A stretch of DNA of 63,591 bases, from positions 1 to 63,591 of the forward strand of contig CAZGOY010000015.1 in the NCBI GenBank assembly GCA_964527565.1. Direction: 5' to 3'. Origin of the DNA: JAGXQV01 sp964527565. Its GTDB lineage: Bacteria > Pseudomonadota > Gammaproteobacteria > Burkholderiales > Sulfuricellaceae. The notes beneath the pieces are model-generated. The model searched no databases. It saw only the letters and a list, made by a program, of their open reading frames with translations, and was not told the origin of the DNA. The position numbers were made by a program, and so were the translations under genes. How positions within the stretch are numbered: the first letter of the stretch is position 1; the number at the start of each line of letters is the position of its first letter. This document shows positions 42,737 to 52,700 of this stretch, piece by piece.

Positions 42737-44523
42737 ACCACCTCCTTGATTTCGGGTGCGTTTTCCGGCGGGGTGAGGATGTTGCGCGTCGGTGCATCGG
42801 GCGGCACCGAAAGCAGGCGCAGGGCGCCGGCCATCACCTGGCTGAACACCGGCGCGGCCACTGCGCCGCCGTAATACTGGCCGTTGGAAGGCTCGTCGAT
42901 CATCACCGCGATAATCAGGCGCGGGTTGCTGGCGGGAGCGAAACCGACGAATGAGGATACATAACTGTCCGCGAGATAACGTCCGCCTTCTTGCTTGTGG
43001 GCGGTACCGGTCTTGCCCGCCACGCGGTAGCCGACCACCTGGGCACGCGGCGCGGTGCCGCCGGGCTGCACCGCCATTTCCAGCATGGCGCGCACTGCCT
43101 GGGCGGAGGCCGGTGAAATTACCGGCGTTCCCGGTTTCGGCGCTTCCAGGCGGGTCAGTGAAACCGGCATGATTTCACCGTTGCCGGTGAACATCATATA
43201 AGCGCGTGCCAGTTGCAGCAGGCTGGACGAAATGCCATGGCCATAGGACATGGTGGCCTGTTCGATAGGCTGCCAGGTTTTCCACGGGCGCAGCTTGCCG
43301 GACGCTTCGCCGGGAAAACCGCTCTTGGGCAGGCTGCCGAAGCCCGCGCGGTTGAACACCTCCCACAGCTTTTCTGACGGCATCGACAAGGCGATCTTTG
43401 CCGAACCGATGTTGCTCGATTTCTGGATGATCTGTTCGACGCTCAACATGCCGTGCATATGGGCGTCGCGGATGGTCGCCGCGCCGATGGTCAGTTGTCC
43501 GGGGGCGGTCTGAAACTGGGTTTCCGGCTTGACGATACCGGCTTCGAGCGCGGCGGCGATGGTGATCGGCTTCATCGTCGAACCCGGCTCGAAAATGTCG
43601 GTGAGGGCGCGGTTGCGCGTAGCGCTGCGGTTGAGCTTGGCGCGATTGTTGGGGTTGAAGCTGGGCAGATTGGCCAGCGCCAGCACTTCCCCGCTTTGCG
43701 CGTCCAGCGCGACGATGGCCCCGCCCTTGGCTTTATGCGCGGTAACGGCCTCCTTGAGTTCGCGATAGGCGAGGTACTGGATCTTGCGGTCGATGGATAG
43801 CGCCAGTTCGCGCCCTTCCTGAGGTGCGCGGATGCTTTCCACGTCCTCGACAATGTGGCCGAGCCGGTCCTTGATGACGCGGCGGCTGCCCGGCTTGCCC
43901 GCCAGCCACTCCTGGTGCGCCAGTTCCAGCCCTTCCTGGCCGTTGTCGTCGATCCCGGTGAAGCCCAGCAGATGCGCGACCACGTCGCCCGAGGGATAGT
44001 AGCGGCGGTATTCGCGTTGCAGGAAAATGCCGGGAATACCCAGTTCCATCACCCTGGCGGCCTGTTCAGGCGGCATCTGGCGCTTGAGATAGACGAAGTC
44101 GCGTTGCGGTTGCTGCATGCGCTTGTCCAGGTCTTTCTTGTCGAATTCCAGCAGCTCCGCCAGCTTGCCGAGTTGCGTCGGGGTGATTTCCAGGTCGCGC
44201 GGGCTGACCGACACCGCTTCCACCGGCGTACTGATCGCCAGCGGCTCGCCGTGACGGTCGGTAATCATGCCGCGATGGGCGCTGATTTCCACCACCCGGC
44301 TGGTGCGCGCATCGCCCTTCTGTTGCAGGAATTCGTTATTCAAGCCCTGCAAATACAGGGCGCGCCCGAAAAGGGCCAAAAACCACAGCATCAGCAGGAC
44401 GGCCAGGATGCGCATGCGCAATACCGGCAGGAGCAAACGCTCTTCGCGTGCGCGGCGCGGCGCGGCGGCCTGGAACAGGTTGGCCACGCTTCCCGCCTTG
44501 AAGGGGTTGAGGGGAATGCTCAT
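42733..44523 (-). CDS. ftsI: Penicillin-binding protein 3, septal transpeptidase
   Basis: 596 residues. One membrane helix near the N-terminus (MRILAVLLMLWFLALFGRALYL), a pedestal domain with RGMITDRHGEPLA, and the transpeptidase domain with active-site Ser in EPGSTMKPIT (SxxK), SSN in QKSSNIG, and KTGT in VAGKTGTAHK. Class B monofunctional PBP partnered with FtsW. Overlaps ftsL by 4 nt. Confidence 0.98.
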   Translation of the reverse strand: MSIPLNPFKAGSVANLFQAAAPRRAREERLLLPVLRMRILAVLLMLWFLALFGRALYLQGLNNEFLQQKGDARTSRVVEISAHRGMITDRHGEPLAISTPVEAVSVSPRDLEITPTQLGKLAELLEFDKKDLDKRMQQPQRDFVYLKRQMPPEQAARVMELGIPGIFLQREYRRYYPSGDVVAHLLGFTGIDDNGQEGLELAHQEWLAGKPGSRRVIKDRLGHIVEDVESIRAPQEGRELALSIDRKIQYLAYRELKEAVTAHKAKGGAIVALDAQSGEVLALANLPSFNPNNRAKLNRSATRNRALTDIFEPGSTMKPITIAAALEAGIVKPETQFQTAPGQLTIGAATIRDAHMHGMLSVEQIIQKSSNIGSAKIALSMPSEKLWEVFNRAGFGSLPKSGFPGEASGKLRPWKTWQPIEQATMSYGHGISSSLLQLARAYMMFTGNGEIMPVSLTRLEAPKPGTPVISPASAQAVRAMLEMAVQPGGTAPRAQVVGYRVAGKTGTAHKQEGGRYLADSYVSSFVGFAPASNPRLIIAVMIDEPSNGQYYGGAVAAPVFSQVMAGALRLLSVPPDAPTRNILTPPENAPEIKEVV

Positions 44524-44804
44524 GGTCGGTCTTGCCCGCTTTCACTGATCGCCACCACCTGGATGCGATTGGCGTCCGGCACCTGCATTGCCAAGTGCGC
44601 GATGGCGATTTTCTCGATGCGCGCATGCATGGCCCAGGTGCTCTGTTCCAGCTGCAATTGCCCCCACTCCACATCCATCTGCCGGGCCTGTTCCTGCTCG
44701 GCCTGCAATTCGGTGAACAGCTTGCGCGCCTTGTGCTGCGAGGTCACCACACCGATGGCGCACAGCACCGCGACGATCATCAGCAGCAGGTTGAGGCGCG
44801 TCAT
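44520..44804 (-). CDS. ftsL: Cell division protein FtsL
   Basis: 94 residues. A single N-terminal membrane helix (LNLLLMIVAVLCAIGVVTS) followed by a heptad-like periplasmic helix (ARKLFTELQAEQEQARQMDVEWGQLQLEQ). Assigned by size, topology and position between rsmH and ftsI, as FtsL is poorly conserved. It partners with FtsB/FtsQ to activate FtsWI. Confidence 0.9.
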   Translation of the reverse strand: MTRLNLLLMIVAVLCAIGVVTSQHKARKLFTELQAEQEQARQMDVEWGQLQLEQSTWAMHARIEKIAIAHLAMQVPDANRIQVVAISESGQDRP

Positions 44805-44805
44805 C

Positions 44806-45750
44806 TCACCGCTCCCCCGTCCGCTGCGCCACGCGCAGCACCGCGCTGCGCGCGCGCGGATTGGCCGCCGTTTCGCCCGCCGACGCCTTGATCGGCTTGC
44901 CCACCGCTACCAGCCTTGCCTGCGGCAAATCGGCGGCGCGCACCGGCAGGCGCACCGGCAAGGTGTCCGGCTTTTCCAGTTCGCGAATGAAGCGCTTGAC
45001 GCGGCGGTCTTCCAGCGAATGGAAGCTGATCACCGCCAGGCGGCCATGCGGCGCCAAAGCCTCGACGCATTGCGGCAACACTAACGACAATTCCTCAAGC
45101 TCCTGGTTGAGGAAAATCCGTATAGCTTGAAAGGTACGTGTTGCCGGGTTCTGACCCGGCTCGCGGGTTTTGACCGTTTTTGCCACGATCTCGGAAAGCC
45201 GTCCCGTGGTATCGATAGCCCCATCCTGCCTAGCCGCAACAAGCGCTCGCGCAATCTGTTTAGCAAACCGTTCTTCGCCATAATCCCTGATAACCTCATA
45301 AAGTTGTTGTTCCGTTGCGCCGTTAATCCACTCTGCGGCGGTCTGCCCGCTGGCCGTATCCATGCGCATGTCGAGCGGGCCGTCGAAACGGAAGCTGAAG
45401 CCCCGCGCGGCATCGTCGATCTGCGGCGAGGACACCCCGAGGTCCAGCAGGATGCCGTCAACCTGCGTCACGCACAATTCCGCCAGGACCGCGCTTAATG
45501 CCGAGAAGCGGCGATGCAGCACGGTCAGGCGCGCATCGCCGATTTCCCGCCCCGCCGCCACCGCCTGCGGGTCGCGGTCCAGCGCGATCAGCCGCCCGGC
45601 GCCCCCCAGTTTTTCCAGAATCAAACGGCTGTGCCCGCCGCGCCCGAAGGTGCCATCGACATAGATGCCGTCCGGTTGCACGTTCAGCGCATCGACCGCT
45701 TCATGCAGCAAAACCGTGACATGCTCATCCGGGCCGCGTGCCGGGTTCAC
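44806..45750 (-). CDS. rsmH: 16S rRNA (cytosine-1402 N4)-methyltransferase
   Basis: 314 residues from GTG 45750, overlapping the mraZ stop (GTGA). SAM-dependent enzyme: HVTVLLHEAVDAL, DGTFGRGGHSRLIL (SAM loop), LIALDRDPQA, GILLDLGVSSPQID and ISFHSLEDRRVKRF. The middle part (about 45100-45360) uses visibly more A/T-ending codons than the rest of the gene, as if replaced by DNA of other origin. The coding frame is intact across it. Confidence 0.96.
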   Translation of the reverse strand: MNPARGPDEHVTVLLHEAVDALNVQPDGIYVDGTFGRGGHSRLILEKLGGAGRLIALDRDPQAVAAGREIGDARLTVLHRRFSALSAVLAELCVTQVDGILLDLGVSSPQIDDAARGFSFRFDGPLDMRMDTASGQTAAEWINGATEQQLYEVIRDYGEERFAKQIARALVAARQDGAIDTTGRLSEIVAKTVKTREPGQNPATRTFQAIRIFLNQELEELSLVLPQCVEALAPHGRLAVISFHSLEDRRVKRFIRELEKPDTLPVRLPVRAADLPQARLVAVGKPIKASAGETAANPRARSAVLRVAQRTGER

Positions 45751-46190
45751 AGGGAAAAGTCCCCGAACGCCGGCGGCAGCGCCGCATCCACCTCGAACGC
45801 CTGTTCCATCTGTTTGTTCCAGCCATCCAGGCTCCACAGCTCGAAATAATCGCCCTGGCCGACCAGCATGGATTCCTTTTCCAGCCCGGCCAACTGGCGC
45901 AGCACCGGCGGCACCAGCAAACGCCCGGCGCCATCCATTTCCAATTCCTCGGCATGCCCGAGCAGCAGGCGCTTCCAGGCGCTGGCGGTACGGTCGAAAC
46001 TGGGGAAGGCCTTGATTTTTTCCTCGATGGGCAACCAGGCGGGCTGGGGGTAGAGCAGCAGGCAGCGGTGCGGATGCGCCGTCATCACCAGACGCCCGCC
46101 CGACTGCACCTGAAGCGCGTCACGGTGCTTGCTCGGCACCGCGAGACGGCCCTTGGCATCGAGATTTAGCGCTGCTGCACCACGAAACAT
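45747..46190 (-). CDS. mraZ: Transcriptional regulator MraZ
   Basis: 147 residues from ATG 46190. Two AbrB-like swapped-hairpin modules: LNLDAKGRLAVPSKHRDAL near the N-terminus and LEMDGAGRLLVPPVLRQLAGL in the second half. First gene of the dcw cluster; binds repeated GTGG boxes in its own promoter, which are visible at 46226-46261, and represses the operon. Confidence 0.97.
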   Translation of the reverse strand: MFRGAAALNLDAKGRLAVPSKHRDALQVQSGGRLVMTAHPHRCLLLYPQPAWLPIEEKIKAFPSFDRTASAWKRLLLGHAEELEMDGAGRLLVPPVLRQLAGLEKESMLVGQGDYFELWSLDGWNKQMEQAFEVDAALPPAFGDFSL

Positions 46191-46225
46191 GATTCCCCTT
46201 TTTTCCGCTTGAGCAAGGAATTTTC

Positions 46226-46261
46226 TCCCACCATTCCCCACTTTTTTCCACTATTTCCCAC
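46226..46261 (-). promoter_or_regulatory. Four MraZ-binding boxes
   Basis: On the minus strand GTGGGA, GTGGAA, GTGGGG and GTGGGA occur at exact 10-bp spacing (46256-61, 46246-51, 46236-41, 46226-31), separated by 4-nt AT-rich spacers. This is the known MraZ operator pattern. The promoter-proximal box overlaps the -10. Confidence 0.93.
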
Positions 46262-46288
46262 TTTAGATGATTGGGAAAAGCCGGTCAA
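46260..46288 (-). promoter_or_regulatory. Sigma-70 promoter of the dcw cluster (PmraZ)
   Basis: Minus strand TTGACC (46283-46288), 17-nt spacer, TAAAGT (46260-46265). MraZ boxes lie on and after the -10, so MraZ binding would block initiation. Confidence 0.82.
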
Positions 46289-46582
46289 GGGGAATTTTGT
46301 GTTTTTCCTTTTTACGACAAGCAGTTAGAGACGGTTTTTCAATCAAATCTAATACACTTAAAAAATAAGGGGATAGCGCAACAAGTGAAAGTGAAGTGTC
46401 AAATAACCGGCTTCTGCGCTGTTTTGTATCAATCTGAATTAAAAGGAATATTGGCGACTGACAGGAGAGACGCCCGCACTTGTGTTGGCCCGTACCGCTC
46501 ATGCTGGAAAAATTACCGCTTGTCGGTTTATGCTGGCGGTGTCTTCAGGCTTTTCCTACCATCCGAACAACAGAGGAGTTTC
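46289..46582. other. Divergent spacer between mraZ and pilE
   Basis: AT-rich region that must hold the pilE promoter. The patch 46340-46375 with runs of A/T is the most promoter-like. GAGGAG at 46573 is the pilE ribosome site. No gene, palindrome or clear sigma-54 site was found. The open frame running into pilE from 46271 is not supported by a start signal. Confidence 0.5.
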
Positions 46583-47017
46583 ATGATGAAAAAACAGAGC
46601 GGCTTTACCCTGATCGAACTGATGATCACCATCGCGGTTATCAGTATCCTCGCGGCCATCGCGGTCCCTTCGTACACCGATTACGTGCAGCGCGGCAAGA
46701 TTTCCGAGGCGACCGCGCAGCTCGCCACCATGGCGGTCAAGCTGGAACAATACTTCCAGGACAACCGCACCTACGTTGGCGCCTGCGTCGACGGCACCAC
46801 TGCGCCGCTGCCGGGCAATGCCGACTATTTCACCTTCTCCTGCCCGACGCTGTCCGCTACCACTTTTACCGTGCAGGCCGCCGGCAATGCTTCCAAGGGC
46901 ATGGGCGGCTTTACCTACACCATCGCGCCCAACAATGCCAAGGCCACCACCAGCGTGCCGACAGGTTGGACCGCCAGCGCCACCTGCTGGGTCACCCGCA
47001 AGGACGGATCGTGTTAA
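46583..47017 (+). CDS. pilE: Type IV pilin PilE-like
   Basis: 144 residues from ATG 46583 with GAGGAG upstream (a second ATG follows at once). Short leader MMKKQSG, prepilin peptidase cleavage before FTLIELMITIAVISILAAIAVPSY with Glu5, then a helical spine and a C-terminal pair of cysteines (ATCWVTRKDGSC) for the disulfide loop. Typical size of a PilE minor pilin placed first in a fimT-pilVWXY1 operon. Confidence 0.93.
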   Translation: MMKKQSGFTLIELMITIAVISILAAIAVPSYTDYVQRGKISEATAQLATMAVKLEQYFQDNRTYVGACVDGTTAPLPGNADYFTFSCPTLSATTFTVQAAGNASKGMGGFTYTIAPNNAKATTSVPTGWTASATCWVTRKDGSC

Positions 47018-47562
47018 TCCACAGAACATCAGCAGCCGCACGGCGGCAGCGCGGCGTCACCCTCATCGAGATGGTGATCGCGCTGGCGATCGTTGCGCTG
47101 CTGGTCACCATGGGGCTGCCGAGCTTCATGATCTGGATTCAGAACACGCAGATCCGCACCGCCGCCGAGGCCGCCCTGAACGGCTTGCAACTGACGCGCG
47201 CCGAGGCGGTGCGGCGCAACGCGCCGGTGACCTTCACGCTGACCGGTTTCGACTGGACGATTACCGATGCCGCCGGCACGGAGATCGAATCGCGGCTTTC
47301 CGGGGAAGGTTCCAGCAATGCCATCATTACCGTGGTCGGCACCATGCCGCTGACCTTCAACGGTCTGGGGCGCCCCACCGGCGGCGTAGCTGCCGTGGGC
47401 GGCAGTAACGATGCCACCCAGGTGCGCATTTCCAACCCCAGCGGCGGCGATTGTCAGGACGGCGGCGGCCCGATGCGTTGCCTGGAAGTGCGCGTCACCC
47501 TTACCGGCCAGGTGCGCATGTGCGACCCCAAGCTGCCCAGCACCGACCCGCAAGGCTGTTAG
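47011..47562 (+). CDS. fimT: GspH/FimT-type minor pseudopilin
   Basis: 183 residues from GTG 47011, overlapping the pilE stop, with AAGGACGG just upstream. Cleavage site RRQRG before VTLIEMVIALAIVALLVTMGLPSF, then the FimT/GspH pattern NTQIRTAAEAALNGLQLTRAEAVRRNAPV and a Cys-rich C-terminus. Minor pilins of this group prime pilus assembly and FimT can bind DNA. Confidence 0.9.
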   Translation: MLIHRTSAAARRQRGVTLIEMVIALAIVALLVTMGLPSFMIWIQNTQIRTAAEAALNGLQLTRAEAVRRNAPVTFTLTGFDWTITDAAGTEIESRLSGEGSSNAIITVVGTMPLTFNGLGRPTGGVAAVGGSNDATQVRISNPSGGDCQDGGGPMRCLEVRVTLTGQVRMCDPKLPSTDPQGC

Positions 47563-47586
47563 CGTTTCCGCCAGAGAGAAAATGCC

Positions 47587-48051
47587 ATGAAATCCTCACG
47601 CCACTTCGCCACTGGACAACACGGCTCCATGCTGCTGGAAGCCCTGATCGCCATCCTGATTTTTTCCATGGGCATTCTCGCCATCGTCGGCATGCAGGCG
47701 GCTTCCATCAAGCAGGCGGGCGATGCCAAATACCGCAGCGACGCCAATATGCTGGTCAACGAGCTGATCGGCCAGATGTGGGTAAGCGACCGCACGGCGG
47801 CCACGCTGGCGGCCGGTTTCGCCACCGGCGGCGCGGCCTACACGGCGTGGCTGGGAGACCACGGCACCCCCGGAACCGTGGCGGGCACGCTGCCCGGCAC
47901 CGATGGCAACCCGCCGGCAGTCACGGTGGTGCAAGTGCCCGGCACCAATCCGCCCACTACCACCAGCAGCCTGGTGACCATCCAGGTGTTCTGGCAGGCG
48001 CCGGGCGAGACCGCCCCGCACAACCATATCGCCATTACCCAGATCAAGTGA
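47587..48051 (+). CDS. pilV: Minor pilin PilV
   Basis: 154 residues. Prepilin site GQHG before SMLLEALIAILIFSMGILAIVGMQA with Glu5; the LLEALIAILIFSMGILA wording is characteristic of PilV. Globular part has no Cys pair. Overlaps or closely abuts pilW. Part of the priming complex with FimT, PilW, PilX and PilE. Confidence 0.92.
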   Translation: MKSSRHFATGQHGSMLLEALIAILIFSMGILAIVGMQAASIKQAGDAKYRSDANMLVNELIGQMWVSDRTAATLAAGFATGGAAYTAWLGDHGTPGTVAGTLPGTDGNPPAVTVVQVPGTNPPTTTSSLVTIQVFWQAPGETAPHNHIAITQIK

Positions 48052-48065
48052 TCGAGGAGGCCCAA

Positions 48066-49112
48066 TTGTTCGCCATGCCACGTCAACCCGCCCGCACCGC
48101 CGGCTTCAGCCTGATTGAAATCTTGGTGGGACTGGGCATCGGCATGATCGGCATTATCGTCATCATGCAGGTGTTTTCCGTATCCGAAGGGCAGCGCCGC
48201 ACCACCAGCACCGGCGGCGACGCGCAAACCGCCGGGGCCATTGCCCTGCACACCCTGTCGCGCGACTTGCGCCAGGGCGGCTATGGGCTGGCTTCATTCA
48301 ACCTGCTGGGCTGTAACGTCACCTTGCCGAATGGCGCCGTGGTGCCGGCCGCGCCCGTCATCATCAATCCCGCCGGCATTCCGGCGGGGGACGCCAATAC
48401 CGATGTAATCCAGGTGATCTACGGCAACGCCAACACCGCCATTGAAGGCGATCTCATCAATCAGCAGCCGACAACCGCTACTTATGCGGTACGCACGCCG
48501 ACCAATTTTGTTTCCGGCGATTTCGTCATCGCCGAACCCGAGACGCGCCCCGCCCCCTGCAATCTTTTGCTGGCGCAAATCAACGCGCCGCCCGCCGCCA
48601 CCACGGTCAGTGTCGACGCAGGGGAGCCGGGTGTGGCGGCGCGGGGATTTTTGTACAACCTCGGGCAGGCGCCGCGGGTGCTGGCCTATGCCGTGCGCAG
48701 CGGCAACCTGACGGTATGCGATTTCACGCAGAACAATTGCGCCAGCGGCGCGACCGACCCGACCGTCTGGTCGCCGATCGCCGAGGGCGTTGCCAGCCTG
48801 CGCGCGGAATACGGGAGCGATACGCGCACGCCGATGACCACGAATATCATCGTCGACACCTGGAATCAGGCCACACCCGCCACCGCTTGCGGCTGGGCGA
48901 GAATTTCCGCCTTGCGGCTCGCCATGGTGGCGCGCAGCGGACAATACGACAAGAACAACATCACGACGACGGCCCCGACGTGGGCGGGTACCTCGACCAC
49001 GCCGGTCGACCTGTCGGGCAATAGCGACTGGCAGCACTACCGCTACAAGACCTTCCAGACGGTGGTGCCGATCCGCAACATGGCATGGATGGGAGTGCAA
49101 ACAGGATGTTAA
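48066..49112 (+). CDS. pilW: Minor pilin PilW
   Basis: 348 residues if started at TTG 48066, which has GAGGAGG 5 nt upstream; ATG 48075 would shorten it by three. Prepilin site ARTAG before FSLIEILVGLGIGMIGIIVIMQVF, then PilW-like TGGDAQTAGAIALHTLSRDLRQGGYG. Large C-terminal globular domain with four cysteines. The stop overlaps the pilX ATG. Confidence 0.9.
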   Translation: MFAMPRQPARTAGFSLIEILVGLGIGMIGIIVIMQVFSVSEGQRRTTSTGGDAQTAGAIALHTLSRDLRQGGYGLASFNLLGCNVTLPNGAVVPAAPVIINPAGIPAGDANTDVIQVIYGNANTAIEGDLINQQPTTATYAVRTPTNFVSGDFVIAEPETRPAPCNLLLAQINAPPAATTVSVDAGEPGVAARGFLYNLGQAPRVLAYAVRSGNLTVCDFTQNNCASGATDPTVWSPIAEGVASLRAEYGSDTRTPMTTNIIVDTWNQATPATACGWARISALRLAMVARSGQYDKNNITTTAPTWAGTSTTPVDLSGNSDWQHYRYKTFQTVVPIRNMAWMGVQTGC

Positions 49113-49699
49113 CCACCTCTACCCCCCCTCGCGCGCAACGCGGCGTGGTGCTGTTCATCACCCTCATCGTGCTGGTGGCGATGACGCTGGCCGGCATTGC
49201 GCTGGTGCGCTCGGTGAGCACCACCAACCTCATCGCCGGCAACCTGGCTTTCCAGCAGGGCGCGGTCTTCGCTGGCGACACCGGCATCGAGAACGCCATC
49301 GCCTGGCTGGAGCAAAACAACACCGGCACCACCCTGCACGCGGACAACAGCGGCACGGGCTATAGCGCCTCGCGCCAGGATCCCACCAGCGGACAAAGCT
49401 GGGACGATTTCTGGAACAACCAGCTTGCCGCCACGGCCTTCCCGGCATCGCCCGCGCCGGATGTCGCAGGCAACAGCGTGCAATACGTGATCCAGCGCCT
49501 GTGTGTTTCCGCTGGCGATCCCGGAGCGGTCGGCGTGAACTGCGCCACCTCGCCCGCCTCGGACGCTTCAGAGGGGGGCAGCAAAAGTGCGGGCATGAAA
49601 AGCCCGACACGCTCATCCACGGTTTATTACCGCATCACCTCGCGCATCGCGGGGCCACGAAACACCGTCAGCTACGTGCAGGCGATTGTTTCCCTGTAA
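49106..49699 (+). CDS. pilX: Minor pilin PilX
   Basis: 197 residues from ATG 49106, overlapping pilW. N-terminal RAQRGVVLFITLIVLVAMTLAGIALVRS is the PilX helix, which lacks Glu5 as in other PilX proteins, and is followed by NLIAGNLAFQQGAVFAGDTGIENAIAWL. C-terminal YRITSRIAGPRNTVSYVQAIV completes the family pattern. Confidence 0.92.
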   Translation: MLTTSTPPRAQRGVVLFITLIVLVAMTLAGIALVRSVSTTNLIAGNLAFQQGAVFAGDTGIENAIAWLEQNNTGTTLHADNSGTGYSASRQDPTSGQSWDDFWNNQLAATAFPASPAPDVAGNSVQYVIQRLCVSAGDPGAVGVNCATSPASDASEGGSKSAGMKSPTRSSTVYYRITSRIAGPRNTVSYVQAIVSL

Positions 49700-49714
49700 T
49701 CCCAGGAGATCACC

Positions 49715-52700
49715 ATGAATAGCCCCAAACACCCCAAGCTGTTTCGATTCCTGCGCGGCTGCGGGCTGGCCTTGCTGCTCGCGGGCGCCTCCCACGTTCA
49801 GGCGGCCAGCACCGACATCGCTAGTGCGCCGCTGGTGACCTCATCCAGCACGGCAGTGCTGCCCAACCTGATGTTCGTGCTGGACGATTCCGGCAGTATG
49901 GACTGGGATTACCTGCCGGACTGGGCCAACGATGGCTTTTGCAAGAAGGCCTCGGACGCCAGCGCCTTCACCGGTTATTGCTGCCGCGACAACAGTTCCA
50001 CCGACGGCAGCGGGCGGGGCAGCACCTCATGCTGGACCGGCAGCGCCCCGTTCGGCGCGTGGCGCGGGCACCCCCCCTTCCTGAATTCCGATTTCAACAT
50101 GGTGTATTACAACCCGGCGATCACCTATACGCCGCCGAAAAATGCCGACGGCAGCAGCAAGAACAGCATGACCGCCGCCAATTCCTCGAACTGGGCGGCG
50201 GTAAAGAACGACGCCTACAACATCCAGAACACCGGCTCGATCAACCTGACCACACAGTTTCCCGACACCGAGTGGTGCACCAGCACCGCCTACACCGACT
50301 GCCTGCGCAACGACAACTACATCCTGCCCGGCACGGTGGGCGGCAAGGACTACACGGTTTTCCGCTATACCGTCGCCGCAGGCAGCGGCCAGGCCGCCAC
50401 CGGCAGCTACGCCAGCCCGTCGGTTTCCGCATCGCGTTCCTGGGGGCCGCACTACTACGCCATCATTCCCGGCGAATATTGCGATGCGCTCAACCTGCGC
50501 AACTGCGTGACCGCCGCAGCACCGACCGGCAACAACATCTATCCCGCCAAGGTGCGCTGGTGCAGCGACACCGCACGCACCAACTGCCAGGCGATCAAGA
50601 CCGGCACCTACAAATACATCCGTTACCCCGGCGTGGCCATCGGTGGCAGCGCCGGTACCAGCGCCAAGTCTATCGTCCAGCTGGGCGGCAACAGCAGCAG
50701 CAGCCGCTCGGTGACCAGCGTCAAAGTCAATGGTCAGGAAATCCTGTCCGGCAGCACCAGCAGCAGCAGCAATGCCGACACTACCGGGGGGCGCGTCAGG
50801 GACAAAATCAACGATTGCACCAGTTCCGCCACCGGCAATTGCCAGGTTAGCGGCTACAGTGCCAGCTACAACAGTGGCAACAACCGCCTGACCATTACCG
50901 CGCCGACCTCGCTGGGGGCCATCACCTTCACACCGGTGGTCACCGTTTCCGGCAGTGGCGCCGTTACCTTCACGCCCAGCGCCTTCACCGGCGGCGTCGA
51001 TCCGGTGGCTGCCAGCTACGTGCCGGGGTCGTTCCAGCGCGTCGATATCGTGCCGGGCACCACCAGCTACGCGCTGCCTGGTACTGTGGTCAAGGCGCCA
51101 ACGCGCACCGACTGCGCAGGCGCCACCTGCACCTACAACGAGGAAATGACCAATTTCGCCAACTGGTGGACCTATTACCACAGCCGCATGCAGATGATGA
51201 AAACGGCCACCAGCCACGCCTTTCAGCCCATCGACGAGCGCTACCGCGTGGGCTTCTTCACCATCAACACCAGCAGCACCGCGACCGGCAGCAATTTCCT
51301 GGACATCGGCACTTTCGACACCACGCAGAAAAGTTCGTGGTTCACCAAGCTGTTCGCTTCCGACCCCAGCGGCAGCACACCGCTACGCGCCGCCTTGTCC
51401 AAGGCGGGACGAATATTCGCCGGAAAAGTCGGCAGCGACCCGGTGCAATACGCCTGCCAGCAGAACTTCACCATTCTTTCCAGCGACGGCTACTGGAACA
51501 GTTCCTCCGGCTACAAGGAAGACGGCAGTTCCCTTGTCGGCAACCAGGACGGTAGCGCCGTCAACACCCCGCAGCTGGCGCTGAAGGACGGCAATAACGT
51601 CTCCAACACCCTGGCGGATGTGGCTTATTATTACTACATGACCGATTTGCGCCCCGCCGGTGCCATGGGCGCGCTGGGTGCCGACGTATCGGACAATATC
51701 GTCCCGGTGAACAACATCGACACCGCCAGCTGGCAGCACATGACCACCTTTACCCTGGGCCTGGGTATCGACGGCTACATGCAGTTTTCGCCCACCTACA
51801 TGAGCGACACCAGCGGCGACTATTTCGCTGTGCGCAACGCCAGCGCCGCCGGTTCCGGCGTGTGTACCTGGCAAGCCAGCGGCAGTTGCGCCTGGCCGTC
51901 GCCTGCCAGCGATTCGCAGGCGAATATCGACGATCTATGGCACGCGGCGGTCAATGGTCGCGGCACCTATTTCGCCGCCACCAACCCCACCACCCTGGCT
52001 ACCGGCCTTTCCGAAGCGCTGGCGGGCGTGAGCAAACGCCTCGGGGCGGGTGCGGCGGCCACCACCAGCACCACCAACCCGGTACAGGGCGACAATTTTG
52101 TGTTCAACTCGGAATTTACTTCGGTGGAATGGAGCGGCGAACTGGTGCGCCAGCAACTCGACCTGGCGACCGGCAAGGTGCTGGACGCCATCGACTGGTC
52201 GGCCCAGGCCCTGCTGGACGGGCGCGCGTCAGCCGCCGCCGACACGCGGGTGATCTACACCTTCGACCCCGGTAGCGCCAACAAGCTGAAACCCTTCACT
52301 TGGGGCGACCTGAGTGCCGCCGAGCAGGCGCACTTCGGCGCCGCCAACGTTGCCACCCTCAGCCAGGGTCTCTCCGGCGCCAACCTGACCAGCGCTTCGG
52401 GCGAAAACCTGGTGAAATTCCTGCGCGGCCAGCGCGGCAACGAGGGAACGCTGTACCGCATCCGCACCCACATCCTCGGCGACATCGTTTCCTCGGAAGC
52501 CGTGTACGTCAAGGCTCCGATATTCGGTTATGCGGACACCGGCTACGATGCCTTCAAGAGCGCCAACGCCGGGCGCCAGGGCATGGTCTACGTCGGCGCC
52601 AACGACGGCATGCTGCATGCCGTCAACGCCGATAGCGGCCAGGAAGAGTGGGCCTATGTTCCCTCGCTGGTATTACCCAGCCTCTACAAACTGGCAGACA

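Noticed and set aside
46480..46560. Sigma-54 promoter for pilE
   Set aside because: Candidates such as TGGCCCGTACCGCTC and TGGAAAAATTACCGC lack the correct GG-N10-GC context with consensus flanks, so none is convincing.
46271..46582. N-terminal extension of PilE or a separate gene upstream
   Set aside because: The frame is open but crosses the mraZ promoter side and has no ribosome site; the prepilin leader and GAGGAG fix the start at 46583.
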